Assembly: GCF_000374425.1 (NCBI RefSeq) | Contig: NZ_KB894357.1 | Coordinates: forward strand, 122,285 to 186,284 | Origin: Acinetobacter tjernbergiae DSM 14971 = CIP 107465 | GTDB lineage: Bacteria; Pseudomonadota; Gammaproteobacteria; Pseudomonadales; Moraxellaceae | Direction: 5' to 3' | Length of the DNA: 64,000 bases | In this document: positions 9,593 to 17,250 of the stretch, one piece after another | How positions within the stretch are numbered: the first letter of the stretch is position 1 | Layout of the letters: the number at the start of each line of letters is the position of its first letter | Translations under genes and position numbers: made by a program | Notes under the pieces: generated by a model | Seen by the model: only the letters and a program-made list of their open reading frames with translations | What the model was told of the DNA's origin: nothing | The model's database searches: none

Positions 9593-9967
9593 ATGAAAAA
9601 GCCATTACAACTTTTAATTTTAGCGAGTGCGACAGTATCTGGTTTCGCAGTTGCAGAAAATATTCCTCAAACCACAACGGTGGATAAAGTACTTGCAGCA
9701 AAAGGGCCAACAACCGCTGAAGCTCAAGTGAAACGTGAGGTTACGACCGTCATTAGTCCACGCACAGGTATTCGCTATACTTTAGGTGATACAGGTAATC
9801 GCCCAATTGTGTTGCAAACAGCGGCAATCGCACCTGCAAATTCTGCCAATATTAATCGCATCGTGGCAACAAACCCAGCATTGTCGGCAAGAAGCCAAGA
9901 AAAAGCCAAAGTTGCGCTGATTGGCGAAGCTGCGGTACAAACAGCAAGTGTTCAAGCACCTAAATAA
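9593..9967 (+). CDS. Small exported protein of unknown function
   Basis: A 124-residue protein with a clear Sec signal peptide (MKKPLQLLILASATVSGFAVA, cleavage probably before ENIPQ). The mature part is about 100 residues, rich in Ala/Thr/Val, with no Cys and no known domain. A central stretch (VISPRTGIRYTLGDTGNRP) is the most structured-looking part. It is monocistronic, between the secA terminator and its own bidirectional terminator. I do not recognise the family; a periplasmic location follows from the signal peptide. The real coding nature is supported by the signal peptide and by clean flanking terminators. Confidence 0.75.
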   Translation: MKKPLQLLILASATVSGFAVAENIPQTTTVDKVLAAKGPTTAEAQVKREVTTVISPRTGIRYTLGDTGNRPIVLQTAAIAPANSANINRIVATNPALSARSQEKAKVALIGEAAVQTASVQAPK

Positions 9968-9984
9968 ATGGTTTATTCTGGTGT

Positions 9985-10015
9985 AAAAAAAGAGATGCTA
10001 AGCATCTCTTTTTTT
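9985..10015. terminator. Bidirectional intrinsic terminator
   Basis: The symmetric stem AAAGAGATGCT/AGCATCTCTTT has A-runs on one side and T-runs on the other, between convergent genes (small exported protein on the plus strand, LpxO-like gene on the minus strand). It can serve both transcripts. Confidence 0.9.
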
Positions 10016-10029
10016 ATGTAAAAATCTGA

Positions 10030-10935
10030 TTATAAAAAACTTGGAAGTAGAATTAAGCCAATAATAATACCGAATAGTAGCCATTTAGAAACATAGTATA
10101 AGCGGCGATTACGCTCTTTTAGCCCACGACCATAATGGTGAACTGCATAACCATATTTAAAGATACGGTTAATAAATCCAGTATTGTCTTGATCATCATT
10201 GGGTGAGCTTGCAGCAGACATGACATTGCGTCCAAACCAATGATTGATTTTCTGCGCCCAACCCCATTTCATCGGGCGTTCAATATCACAGAACAGGATG
10301 ATACGAGTTTCATCAGTTTGATTATGTGCCCAATGTACATAGGTTTCATCAAAAACGGTTGCTTCACCATCTCGCCAACTATAGCGTTCTTGATCGACCT
10401 CAATAAAGCAATCATCGCTATTAGGGGTGACTAAACCTAAGTGATAACGAACAGAACCTGCATAAGGGTCACGGTGTTTACCTAAGTAGCTGCCTGATGG
10501 AAGCTCGGTAAACATGGCTGCTTTTACAGAAGGAATACTTTCGAGTAAAGCCACTGTTTTTGGGCAAAGCTGTTGTGCCGAAGGGTGACTTTCTTGATAC
10601 CATTTCAAGTAAAAACGTTTCCAACCCCGTTTAAAAAACGTATTAAAACCAGCATCATTATTTTTTTCAGAGGCTTTAATTTGATTTTGAAGTTGAATGG
10701 CTTCTTCTCGAATGACTTGCCAATTGTCTTGAAGCGGTTTTAGCTCAGGAAATTGTGCGACGTCAAAAAAAGCTTGGTTTGGCAATTTAGAAAAACCAGT
10801 CATAAACATGTTAACTGGTGCTAGGAATGTAGAATGGTCGAATAATTGCCGAGATGCTTTTAATCGTTCCTTACCACGGTAATAAGTATATAAAAAACTG
10901 ATTAAAAATACGACAACGATAATCACTGCGTACAT
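10030..10935 (-). CDS. lpxO: Aspartyl/asparaginyl beta-hydroxylase family, LpxO-like lipid A 2-hydroxylase
   Basis: A 301-residue protein with an N-terminal membrane helix (about 2-18) and a C-terminal hydrophobic helix (LLFGIIIGLILLPSFL). Between them is the aspartyl/asparaginyl hydroxylase fold: ELPSGSYLGKHRDPYAG with the HxD iron ligands, then ETYVHWAHNQTDETRIIL with the distal His and the 2-oxoglutarate-binding Arg. LpxO uses Fe(II) and 2-oxoglutarate to 2-hydroxylate an acyl chain of lipid A at the inner membrane, and Acinetobacter is known to carry 2-hydroxylaurate. The two-helix membrane layout fits LpxO better than soluble hydroxylases. The exact substrate is inferred. Confidence 0.8.
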   Translation of the reverse strand: MYAVIIVVVFLISFLYTYYRGKERLKASRQLFDHSTFLAPVNMFMTGFSKLPNQAFFDVAQFPELKPLQDNWQVIREEAIQLQNQIKASEKNNDAGFNTFFKRGWKRFYLKWYQESHPSAQQLCPKTVALLESIPSVKAAMFTELPSGSYLGKHRDPYAGSVRYHLGLVTPNSDDCFIEVDQERYSWRDGEATVFDETYVHWAHNQTDETRIILFCDIERPMKWGWAQKINHWFGRNVMSAASSPNDDQDNTGFINRIFKYGYAVHHYGRGLKERNRRLYYVSKWLLFGIIIGLILLPSFL

Positions 10936-11047
10936 AAATACAGACGTCTAAAAATAGGAGAGAATTATTTTAGCACAAAAAATATTTTGCAGAATGCTCT
11001 TGTCAAATCAACTACAAAAGATGGGAGATCTTATCAGATCAGTGGCT

Positions 11048-11079
11048 TTTCGGGTGATTGCTAAATGAATCACCCGAAA
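11048..11079. repeat. Hairpin downstream of the MHS transporter gene
   Basis: TTTCGGGTGATT (11048-11059) and AATCACCCGAAA (11068-11079) form a perfect 12-bp stem with an 8-base loop, 12 bp past the transporter stop codon. There is no T-tract on the minus strand, so it is more likely an RNA 3'-end stabiliser than a classical terminator. Confidence 0.7.
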
Positions 11080-11090
11080 GAATCGAACTA

Positions 11091-12401
11091 TTAGATTTGG
11101 TTATTTACATCATCATTTTTGGTTTCACGGATCAGTAAAAATGCAATTAAAGATAAAATTGACGCTAAGCTGAGATATAAACCTACAGCACCTAGACCAT
11201 AACTTTCTGCAAGTTTAGTCGCGATATATGGGGCAAAGGATGCACCAAAAATACCCGCTAAATTAAAAGTTAATGCTGAACCTGTATAACGGACTGAGAT
11301 TGGAAAAATCTCGGAAAGTACGGTTCCAATCGGCCCATAGGTGAGCCCCATAATCGAGAGTCCGATACATAAGAACAAGAAGACCAATATCGGGCTACCT
11401 GAACCGAGTAAAGGGGCGAAGCATAGCCCAAACAAAGCTGACAAAACACATACGGCAATTGATGTGGTTTTGCGTCCAAATTTCTCAGCTAAAATGGCTG
11501 AAACTGGAATAAATGCGGCAAAACATAAGGTTGCAACCAGTTGTAGTTGCAAAAACTCACCTCGTGTATAGCCTAATTGAGTTGTTCCCCATGTTAGAGC
11601 GAATACCGTCGTGAGATAAAACACCACAAAAGTACAGATTGCCGCAATCGTACCGAGAATTAACATCGGTAGATGCTTGGTCATGACTTCTTTAAATGGC
11701 ACATTGACTTCTTTTTGCTTATTTAGCACCTTTTGAAAGGCAGGTGTTTCATGCAGTTTCAAACGAATGTAGAGACCAACAAGAACCAATACAGCACTGG
11801 AAATAAATGGAATACGCCATCCCCAAGTCATAAAATCTTGTTCGGACATAAACGCATTCAATAAAAGAAATGAGCCTGTTGCCAAAATGAAGCCAATCGG
11901 TGCACCGAGTTGAGGGAACATGCCATACCAAGCGCGTTTACCTTCTGGTGCATTCTCAGTGGCAAGTAAAACAGCACCACTCCATTCACCGCCCAGACCT
12001 AAACCTTGCCCTAAACGACATAAGGCGAGCAGTAGTGGTGCTGCAAGTCCAATTTGTGCATAGGTTGGCAATAGCCCAATACACACGGTTGAAATTCCCA
12101 TGGTGAGTAGGGCTGCAACCAGTGTTGCCTTACGTCCAATTCGATCACCTAAATGCCCAAAAATTGCTGCACCAATTGGGCGAGCAATAAAGGCGATAGC
12201 GAAAGTTGCCAGTGATTTGAGTACCGCAGCGCTATCGCTACTTTCAGGGAAAAAGAGATGTGGAAAAATCAGTACAGCGGCGGTGGCATAGATATAAAAG
12301 TCAAAAAACTCAATCGTAGTGCCCACAAGGCTGGCAAATAATACCCGTACTTTTGAATTGCTTGCCACCTCAGTGGTGACAGTCGTAGTACTTGACGACA
12401 T
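11091..12401 (-). CDS. MFS transporter, metabolite:H+ symporter (MHS) type
   Basis: A 436-residue twelve-helix major-facilitator protein. The first cytoplasmic loop has GHLGDRIGRKATL (the classical G-x-x-x-D-R-x-G-R-R/K motif) and helix 4-5 has the MHS-type GLGLGGEWSGAV. A second copy of the loop motif, AEKFGRKTTS, is in the C-terminal half. MHS members (ProP, KgtP, ShiA, citrate carriers) import osmolytes or organic acids with protons across the inner membrane. The substrate is not evident, and no catabolic genes adjoin it. It is followed by a perfect 12-bp hairpin and appears monocistronic. Confidence 0.85.
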   Translation of the reverse strand: MSSSTTTVTTEVASNSKVRVLFASLVGTTIEFFDFYIYATAAVLIFPHLFFPESSDSAAVLKSLATFAIAFIARPIGAAIFGHLGDRIGRKATLVAALLTMGISTVCIGLLPTYAQIGLAAPLLLALCRLGQGLGLGGEWSGAVLLATENAPEGKRAWYGMFPQLGAPIGFILATGSFLLLNAFMSEQDFMTWGWRIPFISSAVLVLVGLYIRLKLHETPAFQKVLNKQKEVNVPFKEVMTKHLPMLILGTIAAICTFVVFYLTTVFALTWGTTQLGYTRGEFLQLQLVATLCFAAFIPVSAILAEKFGRKTTSIAVCVLSALFGLCFAPLLGSGSPILVFLFLCIGLSIMGLTYGPIGTVLSEIFPISVRYTGSALTFNLAGIFGASFAPYIATKLAESYGLGAVGLYLSLASILSLIAFLLIRETKNDDVNNQI

Positions 12402-12501
12402 ATATAACCTTAATTTTATTTATTCAAGAGACAGAATTGCTGCCTTGAAAATTCCTTTTGAATGCGGAGTTTACTCAGCAAACTTGATGTGATGTATTAT
12501 C

Positions 12502-13161
12502 TTATAATACATAACAATAGATCGCTAAAAAGTGTAAACCTGCCCCTAATAGCACAAAAACATGCCAAATTGCGTGGGTATATCTTACCTTTTTTAACGC
12601 ATAAAACAATGTGCCGACAGTGTAGGCGAGTCCACCTGCAATCAAGAGTTGTACCGCATCTTTAGAGAGATAGCGTTGCATATCATCCATGACCAAAACC
12701 GCCAGCCATCCCATCAAGAGATAAGCTGCCAATGAAACTTTTTGAAAGCGATGGATAAAAACGAGCTTAAACAGCGTGCCAATCAGTGCAATCACCCATA
12801 AAGCGATCAGTAAATAGTGGGCTTTGGCAGTTGGAATTGCGATACTGAGAAAGGGAGTATATGTCCCTGCAATCAGATAATAAATTGCAGTATGATCTAA
12901 TTTTTTATACCAATAGCGTTTGCGTTCATCTTGAGCAAAGTGATAGAGCATTGAACTACTGAGTAATAGTACTAAGCTAAATCCATAGACCCATAAACTG
13001 ATCCATTGCCCTAACGCTAAATCTTGCCCTTTAATAATCAGTAAAATAGAGACAACCAGTGCCAATGCTGCCCCAATACCATGACTATAGGCATTGATAA
13101 GTTCTTCTTTGGGGTCATAGCTTGTGAGAGTATTTGCAGTCATTAGATTTATCGTTTGCAT
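12502..13161 (-). CDS. trhA: Hemolysin III / TrhA family membrane protein (PAQR-like)
   Basis: A 219-residue seven-helix membrane protein of the YqfA/hemolysin-III family. Diagnostic residues: ELINAYSHGIGA near the N-terminus (conserved His), SMLYHFAQDERKRYWYKKLDHTAIY (metal-binding S, H and D-H) and the C-terminal HAIWHVFVLLGAGLHF with two further His. PAQR homologues coordinate zinc in this layout and are probably hydrolases; bacterial members have been linked to membrane energetics and fluidity. A start at residue 7 (13143) is also possible. It is divergently transcribed from the methyltransferase gene, with an 83-bp gap that must hold both promoters. Confidence 0.85.
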   Translation of the reverse strand: MQTINLMTANTLTSYDPKEELINAYSHGIGAALALVVSILLIIKGQDLALGQWISLWVYGFSLVLLLSSSMLYHFAQDERKRYWYKKLDHTAIYYLIAGTYTPFLSIAIPTAKAHYLLIALWVIALIGTLFKLVFIHRFQKVSLAAYLLMGWLAVLVMDDMQRYLSKDAVQLLIAGGLAYTVGTLFYALKKVRYTHAIWHVFVLLGAGLHFLAIYCYVL

Positions 13162-13244
13162 AAAAATACAACTGTATCGTAATGCAATTTCCCTTTTAAA
13201 GTAAGACGCTTTAGAATTTAGTTTCTATTTGCTAGGTTTTCATT

Positions 13245-14462
13245 ATGTTTGCGCCAAACTTTTCTTTTGAACAAGAACAGCAATTTTTCTTGGATATTCA
13301 GCAATCTATTGAAAATAAAGGCTTTGATCGGCTGATCATCAGTCAATACAAAGGTGAACAGATAGAATTAGAAAAGATGACTTTTCGGGTGATTGAATTG
13401 CAAGGGCAGGCAACACTCTCTTGTTTATACCATCATACGACCCAAGATATTACCAAAAATTATACCATTGCGGAGGGCTTGGAAAAAATTGCCGAGCTTT
13501 TGCAATTGTCTAAGCAAGCCAATTTATTTAGCTTAGATCAAGATATTCAGCTCAAGAAAAATAAAAAGAAAGCCATGTTGAATCGCCAAAAAAAGCAAGC
13601 CACAACGCTTAAAGTTGAACAGCAGCAACATAATCGTGAAAAGCAACGTTATGTACAGCAGCACAGTCCATTTTTAAAACATTTGGGTATCGCTGATGAA
13701 AAAGGGCAGATTGTCCCAAGTATGGCGCGGAAGTGGAAACAGATTAATAAATTTATTGAAATCTTTTCACATGCATATGAGCAGATAGATGCGACCCAGC
13801 AAGAGCTGAACATTGTCGATTTTGGTTCAGGCAAAGGCTATTTAACCTTTGCGTTGTATGATTATTTACAAGCACAACAGAAAACACCGTTGATTACGGG
13901 AGTTGAATTACGTTCAAACTTGGTTGAGTTCTGCCAAAATGTTGCTGATCAGGTAGGCTTCAATCATCTTGATTTCTTTGAAGGTGATGTACGTAGCTAT
14001 CAGCCTGAGAAATTGGACGTGATGATTGCACTACATGCATGTGATATCGCCACTGATTTTGCGATTCATACGGGGATTCGCCTCAATGCATCCATGATTA
14101 TGTGTGCGCCATGTTGTCATAAAGAGCTGCGTCCACAATTGCACAGCCCAGAAGTATTACAGCCGATGCTGCAATTTGGTATCCATGCAGGGCAACAAGC
14201 GGAAATGTTGACCGATACCTTACGTGCTTTATTACTGAAAGCGTATGGCTATGAAACCAAAGTCTTTGAGTTTGTGGCTTTGGAGCATACCAGTAAAAAT
14301 AAAATGATTTTGGCGACCAAACGTAAAGAACTTCAGCAACCAGATCCTCAGATCATGCAGCAAATCCAAGCTTTAAAAGCGATGTATGGCATTGAAAAAC
14401 AAAGTCTGGAATTATTGTTGCAAGATCAAATGCCGATCGAAAATTTAGGCTGTAAGTGTTAA
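13245..14462 (+). CDS. Class I SAM-dependent methyltransferase (METTL25-like domain)
   Basis: A 405-residue protein. A Lys/Gln-rich N-terminal half (KKNKKKAMLNRQKKQ near 105-119) is followed by a SAM-binding Rossmann domain starting VDFGSGKGYLTFALYDYL, then ALHACDIATDFAI and a Cys/His-rich CAPCCHKELRPQL. That combination is typical of the Methyltransf_32 family shared with eukaryotic METTL25. The basic N-terminal region suggests nucleic-acid binding. The substrate is unknown. The C-terminus ends with GCKC. Its stop overlaps the 5' region of the GNAT gene, indicating an operon of two. Confidence 0.75.
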   Translation: MFAPNFSFEQEQQFFLDIQQSIENKGFDRLIISQYKGEQIELEKMTFRVIELQGQATLSCLYHHTTQDITKNYTIAEGLEKIAELLQLSKQANLFSLDQDIQLKKNKKKAMLNRQKKQATTLKVEQQQHNREKQRYVQQHSPFLKHLGIADEKGQIVPSMARKWKQINKFIEIFSHAYEQIDATQQELNIVDFGSGKGYLTFALYDYLQAQQKTPLITGVELRSNLVEFCQNVADQVGFNHLDFFEGDVRSYQPEKLDVMIALHACDIATDFAIHTGIRLNASMIMCAPCCHKELRPQLHSPEVLQPMLQFGIHAGQQAEMLTDTLRALLLKAYGYETKVFEFVALEHTSKNKMILATKRKELQQPDPQIMQQIQALKAMYGIEKQSLELLLQDQMPIENLGCKC

Positions 14463-14479
14463 TCGAGTCTGAGAATAAG

Positions 14480-14902
14480 ATGTATCACTTTAAACAGGGA
14501 CGTTGGGATCAATTACAGCAAGATGCCAAATTGATCCGAACACAGGTTTTTATTGCTGAACAACATATTCCTGAAGCAGAGGAATGGGATGATCATGATG
14601 CCATTTCACAACATTTTGTGATTTATGATCAAGATCAGCCGATTGCTACAGCGCGTTTGTTGCAGAATCACAGTGTAGGGCGAGTGGCTGTTGTTAAAGC
14701 CTATCGGGGGCAAGGCATTGGGCGAATGATCATGCTCAAGATTATTGCTTATGCACAACAACAGGCTCGACCTCATCTGCAACTTTCCTCACAAATCCAT
14801 GCAGTTTCATTTTATCAACAGCTTGGTTTTATCGTGCAAGGTGATGAATATGATGAATGTGGTATTCCGCATATTGAAATGACGATGTCTATTGATCGAT
14901 AA
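14480..14902 (+). CDS. GNAT-family N-acetyltransferase
   Basis: About 140 residues with the GNAT core: the acetyl-CoA pyrophosphate loop VVKAYRGQGIGRMIM (R/Q-x-x-G-x-G/A), a beta-bulge strand before it (VGRVAV) and a C-terminal HAVSFYQQLGFIVQGDEY. The EQHIPEAEEWDDHD segment resembles ElaA/YjcF-type enzymes. I chose the ATG at 14480, where homology-like sequence begins (MYHFKQGRW). A GTG at 14456 that overlaps the upstream stop codon would add 8 residues and cannot be excluded. The acyl acceptor is unknown. Confidence 0.75.
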   Translation: MYHFKQGRWDQLQQDAKLIRTQVFIAEQHIPEAEEWDDHDAISQHFVIYDQDQPIATARLLQNHSVGRVAVVKAYRGQGIGRMIMLKIIAYAQQQARPHLQLSSQIHAVSFYQQLGFIVQGDEYDECGIPHIEMTMSIDR

Positions 14903-14958
14903 GCTAAATCTTGAATTCTCATACTTCACTATATGGATGAACCATCGTCAAATTGATG

Positions 14959-15195
14959 CTATTGGTGGTGATCTTGTGTAGCCACTTCAGAGCTTGCAGA
15001 AGATGCTGCCTGTGAAAGCTCTTTTTGTTGTTGGGCTTTACGTTGCGCACCCGGCATATAATCAGGCTCTTGAGACATTGCTAGATAGAAAAAGCTGAGA
15101 AAAATCGTACTTAGTACACCGACAATAATGACAAACTTCCATCCTAATACGGTTTCTTCATTGGAGTCTTTTTGTGGGTATGGTTGATTGCTCAT
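14959..15195 (-). CDS. Small one-helix membrane protein, EPDYMP family (copy 1)
   Basis: From the ATG at 15195 (GGAATTT upstream) it encodes 78 residues: a short polar N-terminus, one membrane helix (WKFVIIVGVLSTIFLSFFYLA), then MSQEPDYMPGAQRKAQQQ and a Ser/Ala-rich tail ending in HHQ. It is paralogous to the gene at 16382-16603, which shares GWKxxII, FYLAM-x-x-EPDYMP and a His-rich end. The two flank the patatin gene on the same strand. Topology would be N-in with the EPDYMP tail outside. I do not recognise a function. Confidence 0.7.
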   Translation of the reverse strand: MSNQPYPQKDSNEETVLGWKFVIIVGVLSTIFLSFFYLAMSQEPDYMPGAQRKAQQQKELSQAASSASSEVATQDHHQ

Positions 15196-15460
15196 CATAA
15201 ATTCCAAAAAATAAAAATGCTTAGCGTTACAGCATTCATGCATAAAATTAATAAAACCTTAAATATTATATGGCTTTCTGATTCATTTGAGTGGCGTTTA
15301 TCCATTTATATTTTGACTGAATTAAACGTGTGGATTTACAAAACTCATTGCTTCGAATTCCATCTAAGATAAAAAATCACAGAAAGTAAATGATTTGATG
15401 AAGTGGGTGGGAAAGCCAAGTCTTAAATTGAGGTCATTCAAAACTTGGTTGTTACTTTAT

Positions 15461-16315
15461 TTAAAGATTTTTCCAATCTTCAATTGCTTTTAAGCCTGTT
15501 TCGATCCCGATATCATAGCTATAGCGGATTTTTGCTTTATTTTGAGAAAGTCGACCAGCCATATTTTTTAAATCAGGTGGACAAACTTCAAGGATTTTTT
15601 GTCCTGATGCTGAACGTGAAAATTGTACAGAATCATTATAACGTTGAGTTCTTGACAGTAAGCTTTTTGCAAAACCACGTTTTTGTTGAAACACATATTT
15701 AGCGAGTAACTGATCACCTTTGCTACTGGCTTTATAATAATTTTTAGGACGTGTTCGCAGTACCATAAGTTTTGAAACATCATGTTGTTGAGCTGCCCAA
15801 TGCACGGGTAGGGCATCTGCAACACCACCATCAAAATAGGGTTCTCCGAAGATATCAACGGCTTGACGTGTCAAAACGGGAATCGAACTGGATGCTCTTA
15901 ATCCATCTAGAATATTGTCTTTAGATGCTTTGATATATGTGGCATCGCCTGAAACGGCATGGGTAAGTACCATATAAAATTCTGGATGATTGGCAAATAG
16001 ATGCGCCTGATTCAGAGGATATTCTTTTTCAACCACATCCCACATCCATTTTAAATCCAGTAAATCGCCACCTTTAAAGAAACGACCATATTGAATAAAT
16101 TCAGAACGAAGTGAGTGGTCTAAATAAATTTGCAAAGTACGACCTTGTTGTGCCGCTAAATAGTTCGCAACATTGGTCGAACCAGAGGAGACACCGACAC
16201 AGAGGTCAAAAGGATTAAATTGTTGCTGTAAAAATGCATCTAAGACACCGCTGGTAAATGCGCCGCGCATTCCACCACCTTCAACGACCAGTGCCTGACG
16301 ATTTTGGTGAAGCAT
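15461..16315 (-). CDS. Patatin-like phospholipase (YjjU-type)
   Basis: A 284-residue patatin-fold hydrolase. The oxyanion motif EGGGMRGAF is at residues 12-20, the nucleophile elbow GVSSG at 41-45 (Ser43) and the catalytic Asp in FDGGVADALP (Asp162). These form the Ser-Asp dyad of cytosolic phospholipase A2-like enzymes. There is no signal peptide. Length and the C-terminal region (SRTQRYNDSV, VCPPDL) match the bacterial YjjU subgroup, thought to be lipid acyl hydrolases. It lies between the two paralogous small membrane proteins on the same strand (66 bp and 265 bp away), so an association with the membrane through them can be proposed. Confidence 0.85.
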   Translation of the reverse strand: MLHQNRQALVVEGGGMRGAFTSGVLDAFLQQQFNPFDLCVGVSSGSTNVANYLAAQQGRTLQIYLDHSLRSEFIQYGRFFKGGDLLDLKWMWDVVEKEYPLNQAHLFANHPEFYMVLTHAVSGDATYIKASKDNILDGLRASSSIPVLTRQAVDIFGEPYFDGGVADALPVHWAAQQHDVSKLMVLRTRPKNYYKASSKGDQLLAKYVFQQKRGFAKSLLSRTQRYNDSVQFSRSASGQKILEVCPPDLKNMAGRLSQNKAKIRYSYDIGIETGLKAIEDWKNL

Positions 16316-16381
16316 TGAAAATCTCGAATATCATGATAAACCCCTGTTTAACATGGATTCATCATGATCGACAATAGTATT

Positions 16382-16603
16382 TTAGTTGTGATGTTGATGC
16401 TCTGAGTGTGTTGTGTCCGTGGTCATAGAAGACGGAGACATGTCATGCTGAGGTGCTGCTTTATTCTTGTTCATTGGCATATAGTCTGGCTCATTGTTCA
16501 TGGCCAAATAGAAAATGCTCATGAAAACTATGCTCAAGATAATCGTAATAATTAATGCTTTCCAACCCCAAGGCGACGTTTCTGGACAGAGTTTTTCAGA
16601 CAT
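16382..16603 (-). CDS. Small one-helix membrane protein, EPDYMP family (copy 2)
   Basis: 73 residues: SEKLCPETSPWGWK, one membrane helix (ALIITIILSIVFMSIFYLAM), then NNEPDYMPMNKNKAAPQ and a tail rich in Ser/Thr/His (HSEHQHH). It shares the helix-EPDYMP layout with the gene at 14959-15195, so the pair arose by duplication or shares an ancestor. The Met/His-rich tail could bind metal, which is speculation. It is first in a leftward set with the patatin gene 66 bp downstream. The start ATG at 16603 follows AGGAAAAAT-type purines. Confidence 0.7.
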   Translation of the reverse strand: MSEKLCPETSPWGWKALIITIILSIVFMSIFYLAMNNEPDYMPMNKNKAAPQHDMSPSSMTTDTTHSEHQHHN

Positions 16604-16866
16604 AGGATTTTTCCTAAAGAGAGAAAATAAGTAGCCTTATAACATAAAAATATTATCAACTCAGTGTGTAGATGTTAATTACTCAGCTAAAAGTCGACTT
16701 TTGTCGAATATGGATTGCATTATGAGATTGTTAAAATAGAAAGACTATTCAATCAATGAAGACAGATTCTTTCAAGGTAGATAAGAAGCTGAGCAGTATC
16801 AGGATAATGGTCTACTTTGAAGGTCATAACAAGATTGATGAAAAACAAAATATGATGGAGAAAAAA

Positions 16867-17157
16867 ATGATTTTGGATTCAACAGATACGGATGTTTTTG
16901 CAGCTGTTACACAATTTTATGTGCGTTTAAGACGAGTGACGGGTCGTGTAGTTGATGTTCTTTATATGGTGGAAAATCAAGAATATGCTCAGCACCTGAT
17001 TGATTATGCAAAAACGATCGATGATACAGAGCTGCAAAGTCATGTCAATCATTTAACACGGTCTTTCAATATTATTAAAGCACCTGTTGCCGCAGTGGAA
17101 CAACCTAAAAAAGTGGTCGAAAGACCTGAGCCGCAACGCGTCTGGTTTTTAGGTTAA
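16867..17157 (+). CDS. Hypothetical small protein
   Basis: 96 residues from the ATG at 16867, chosen because GGAG lies 6 bases upstream, a near-ideal ribosome-binding site; a longer frame from 16756 has no such signal. The first two-thirds is helical (VFAAVTQFYVRLRRVTGRVVDVLYMV), the rest a Pro/Val/Glu-rich tail ending QRVWFLG. There is no signal peptide or known domain. It is followed by a strong hairpin at 17193-17220. I do not recognise the family; it is probably cytoplasmic. Confidence 0.65.
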   Translation: MILDSTDTDVFAAVTQFYVRLRRVTGRVVDVLYMVENQEYAQHLIDYAKTIDDTELQSHVNHLTRSFNIIKAPVAAVEQPKKVVERPEPQRVWFLG

Positions 17158-17192
17158 GCAATTTTTCTGAACTTAGTGCATAAAAATTGATA

Positions 17193-17220
17193 TTCCTCCC
17201 TCTATGACGAGAGGGAGGAA
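17193..17220. terminator. Strong hairpin between convergent genes
   Basis: TTCCTCCCTCT (17193-17203) and AGAGGGAGGAA (17210-17220) form an 11-bp perfect stem with loop ATGACG. It sits between the small plus-strand gene and the 3' end of the FadB-like gene. T-tracts are short, so it may act as an RNA 3'-end barrier or a weak terminator. Confidence 0.7.
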
Positions 17221-17250
17221 AGACTTGCTGTTTAGTGTTGCCACATAGTG

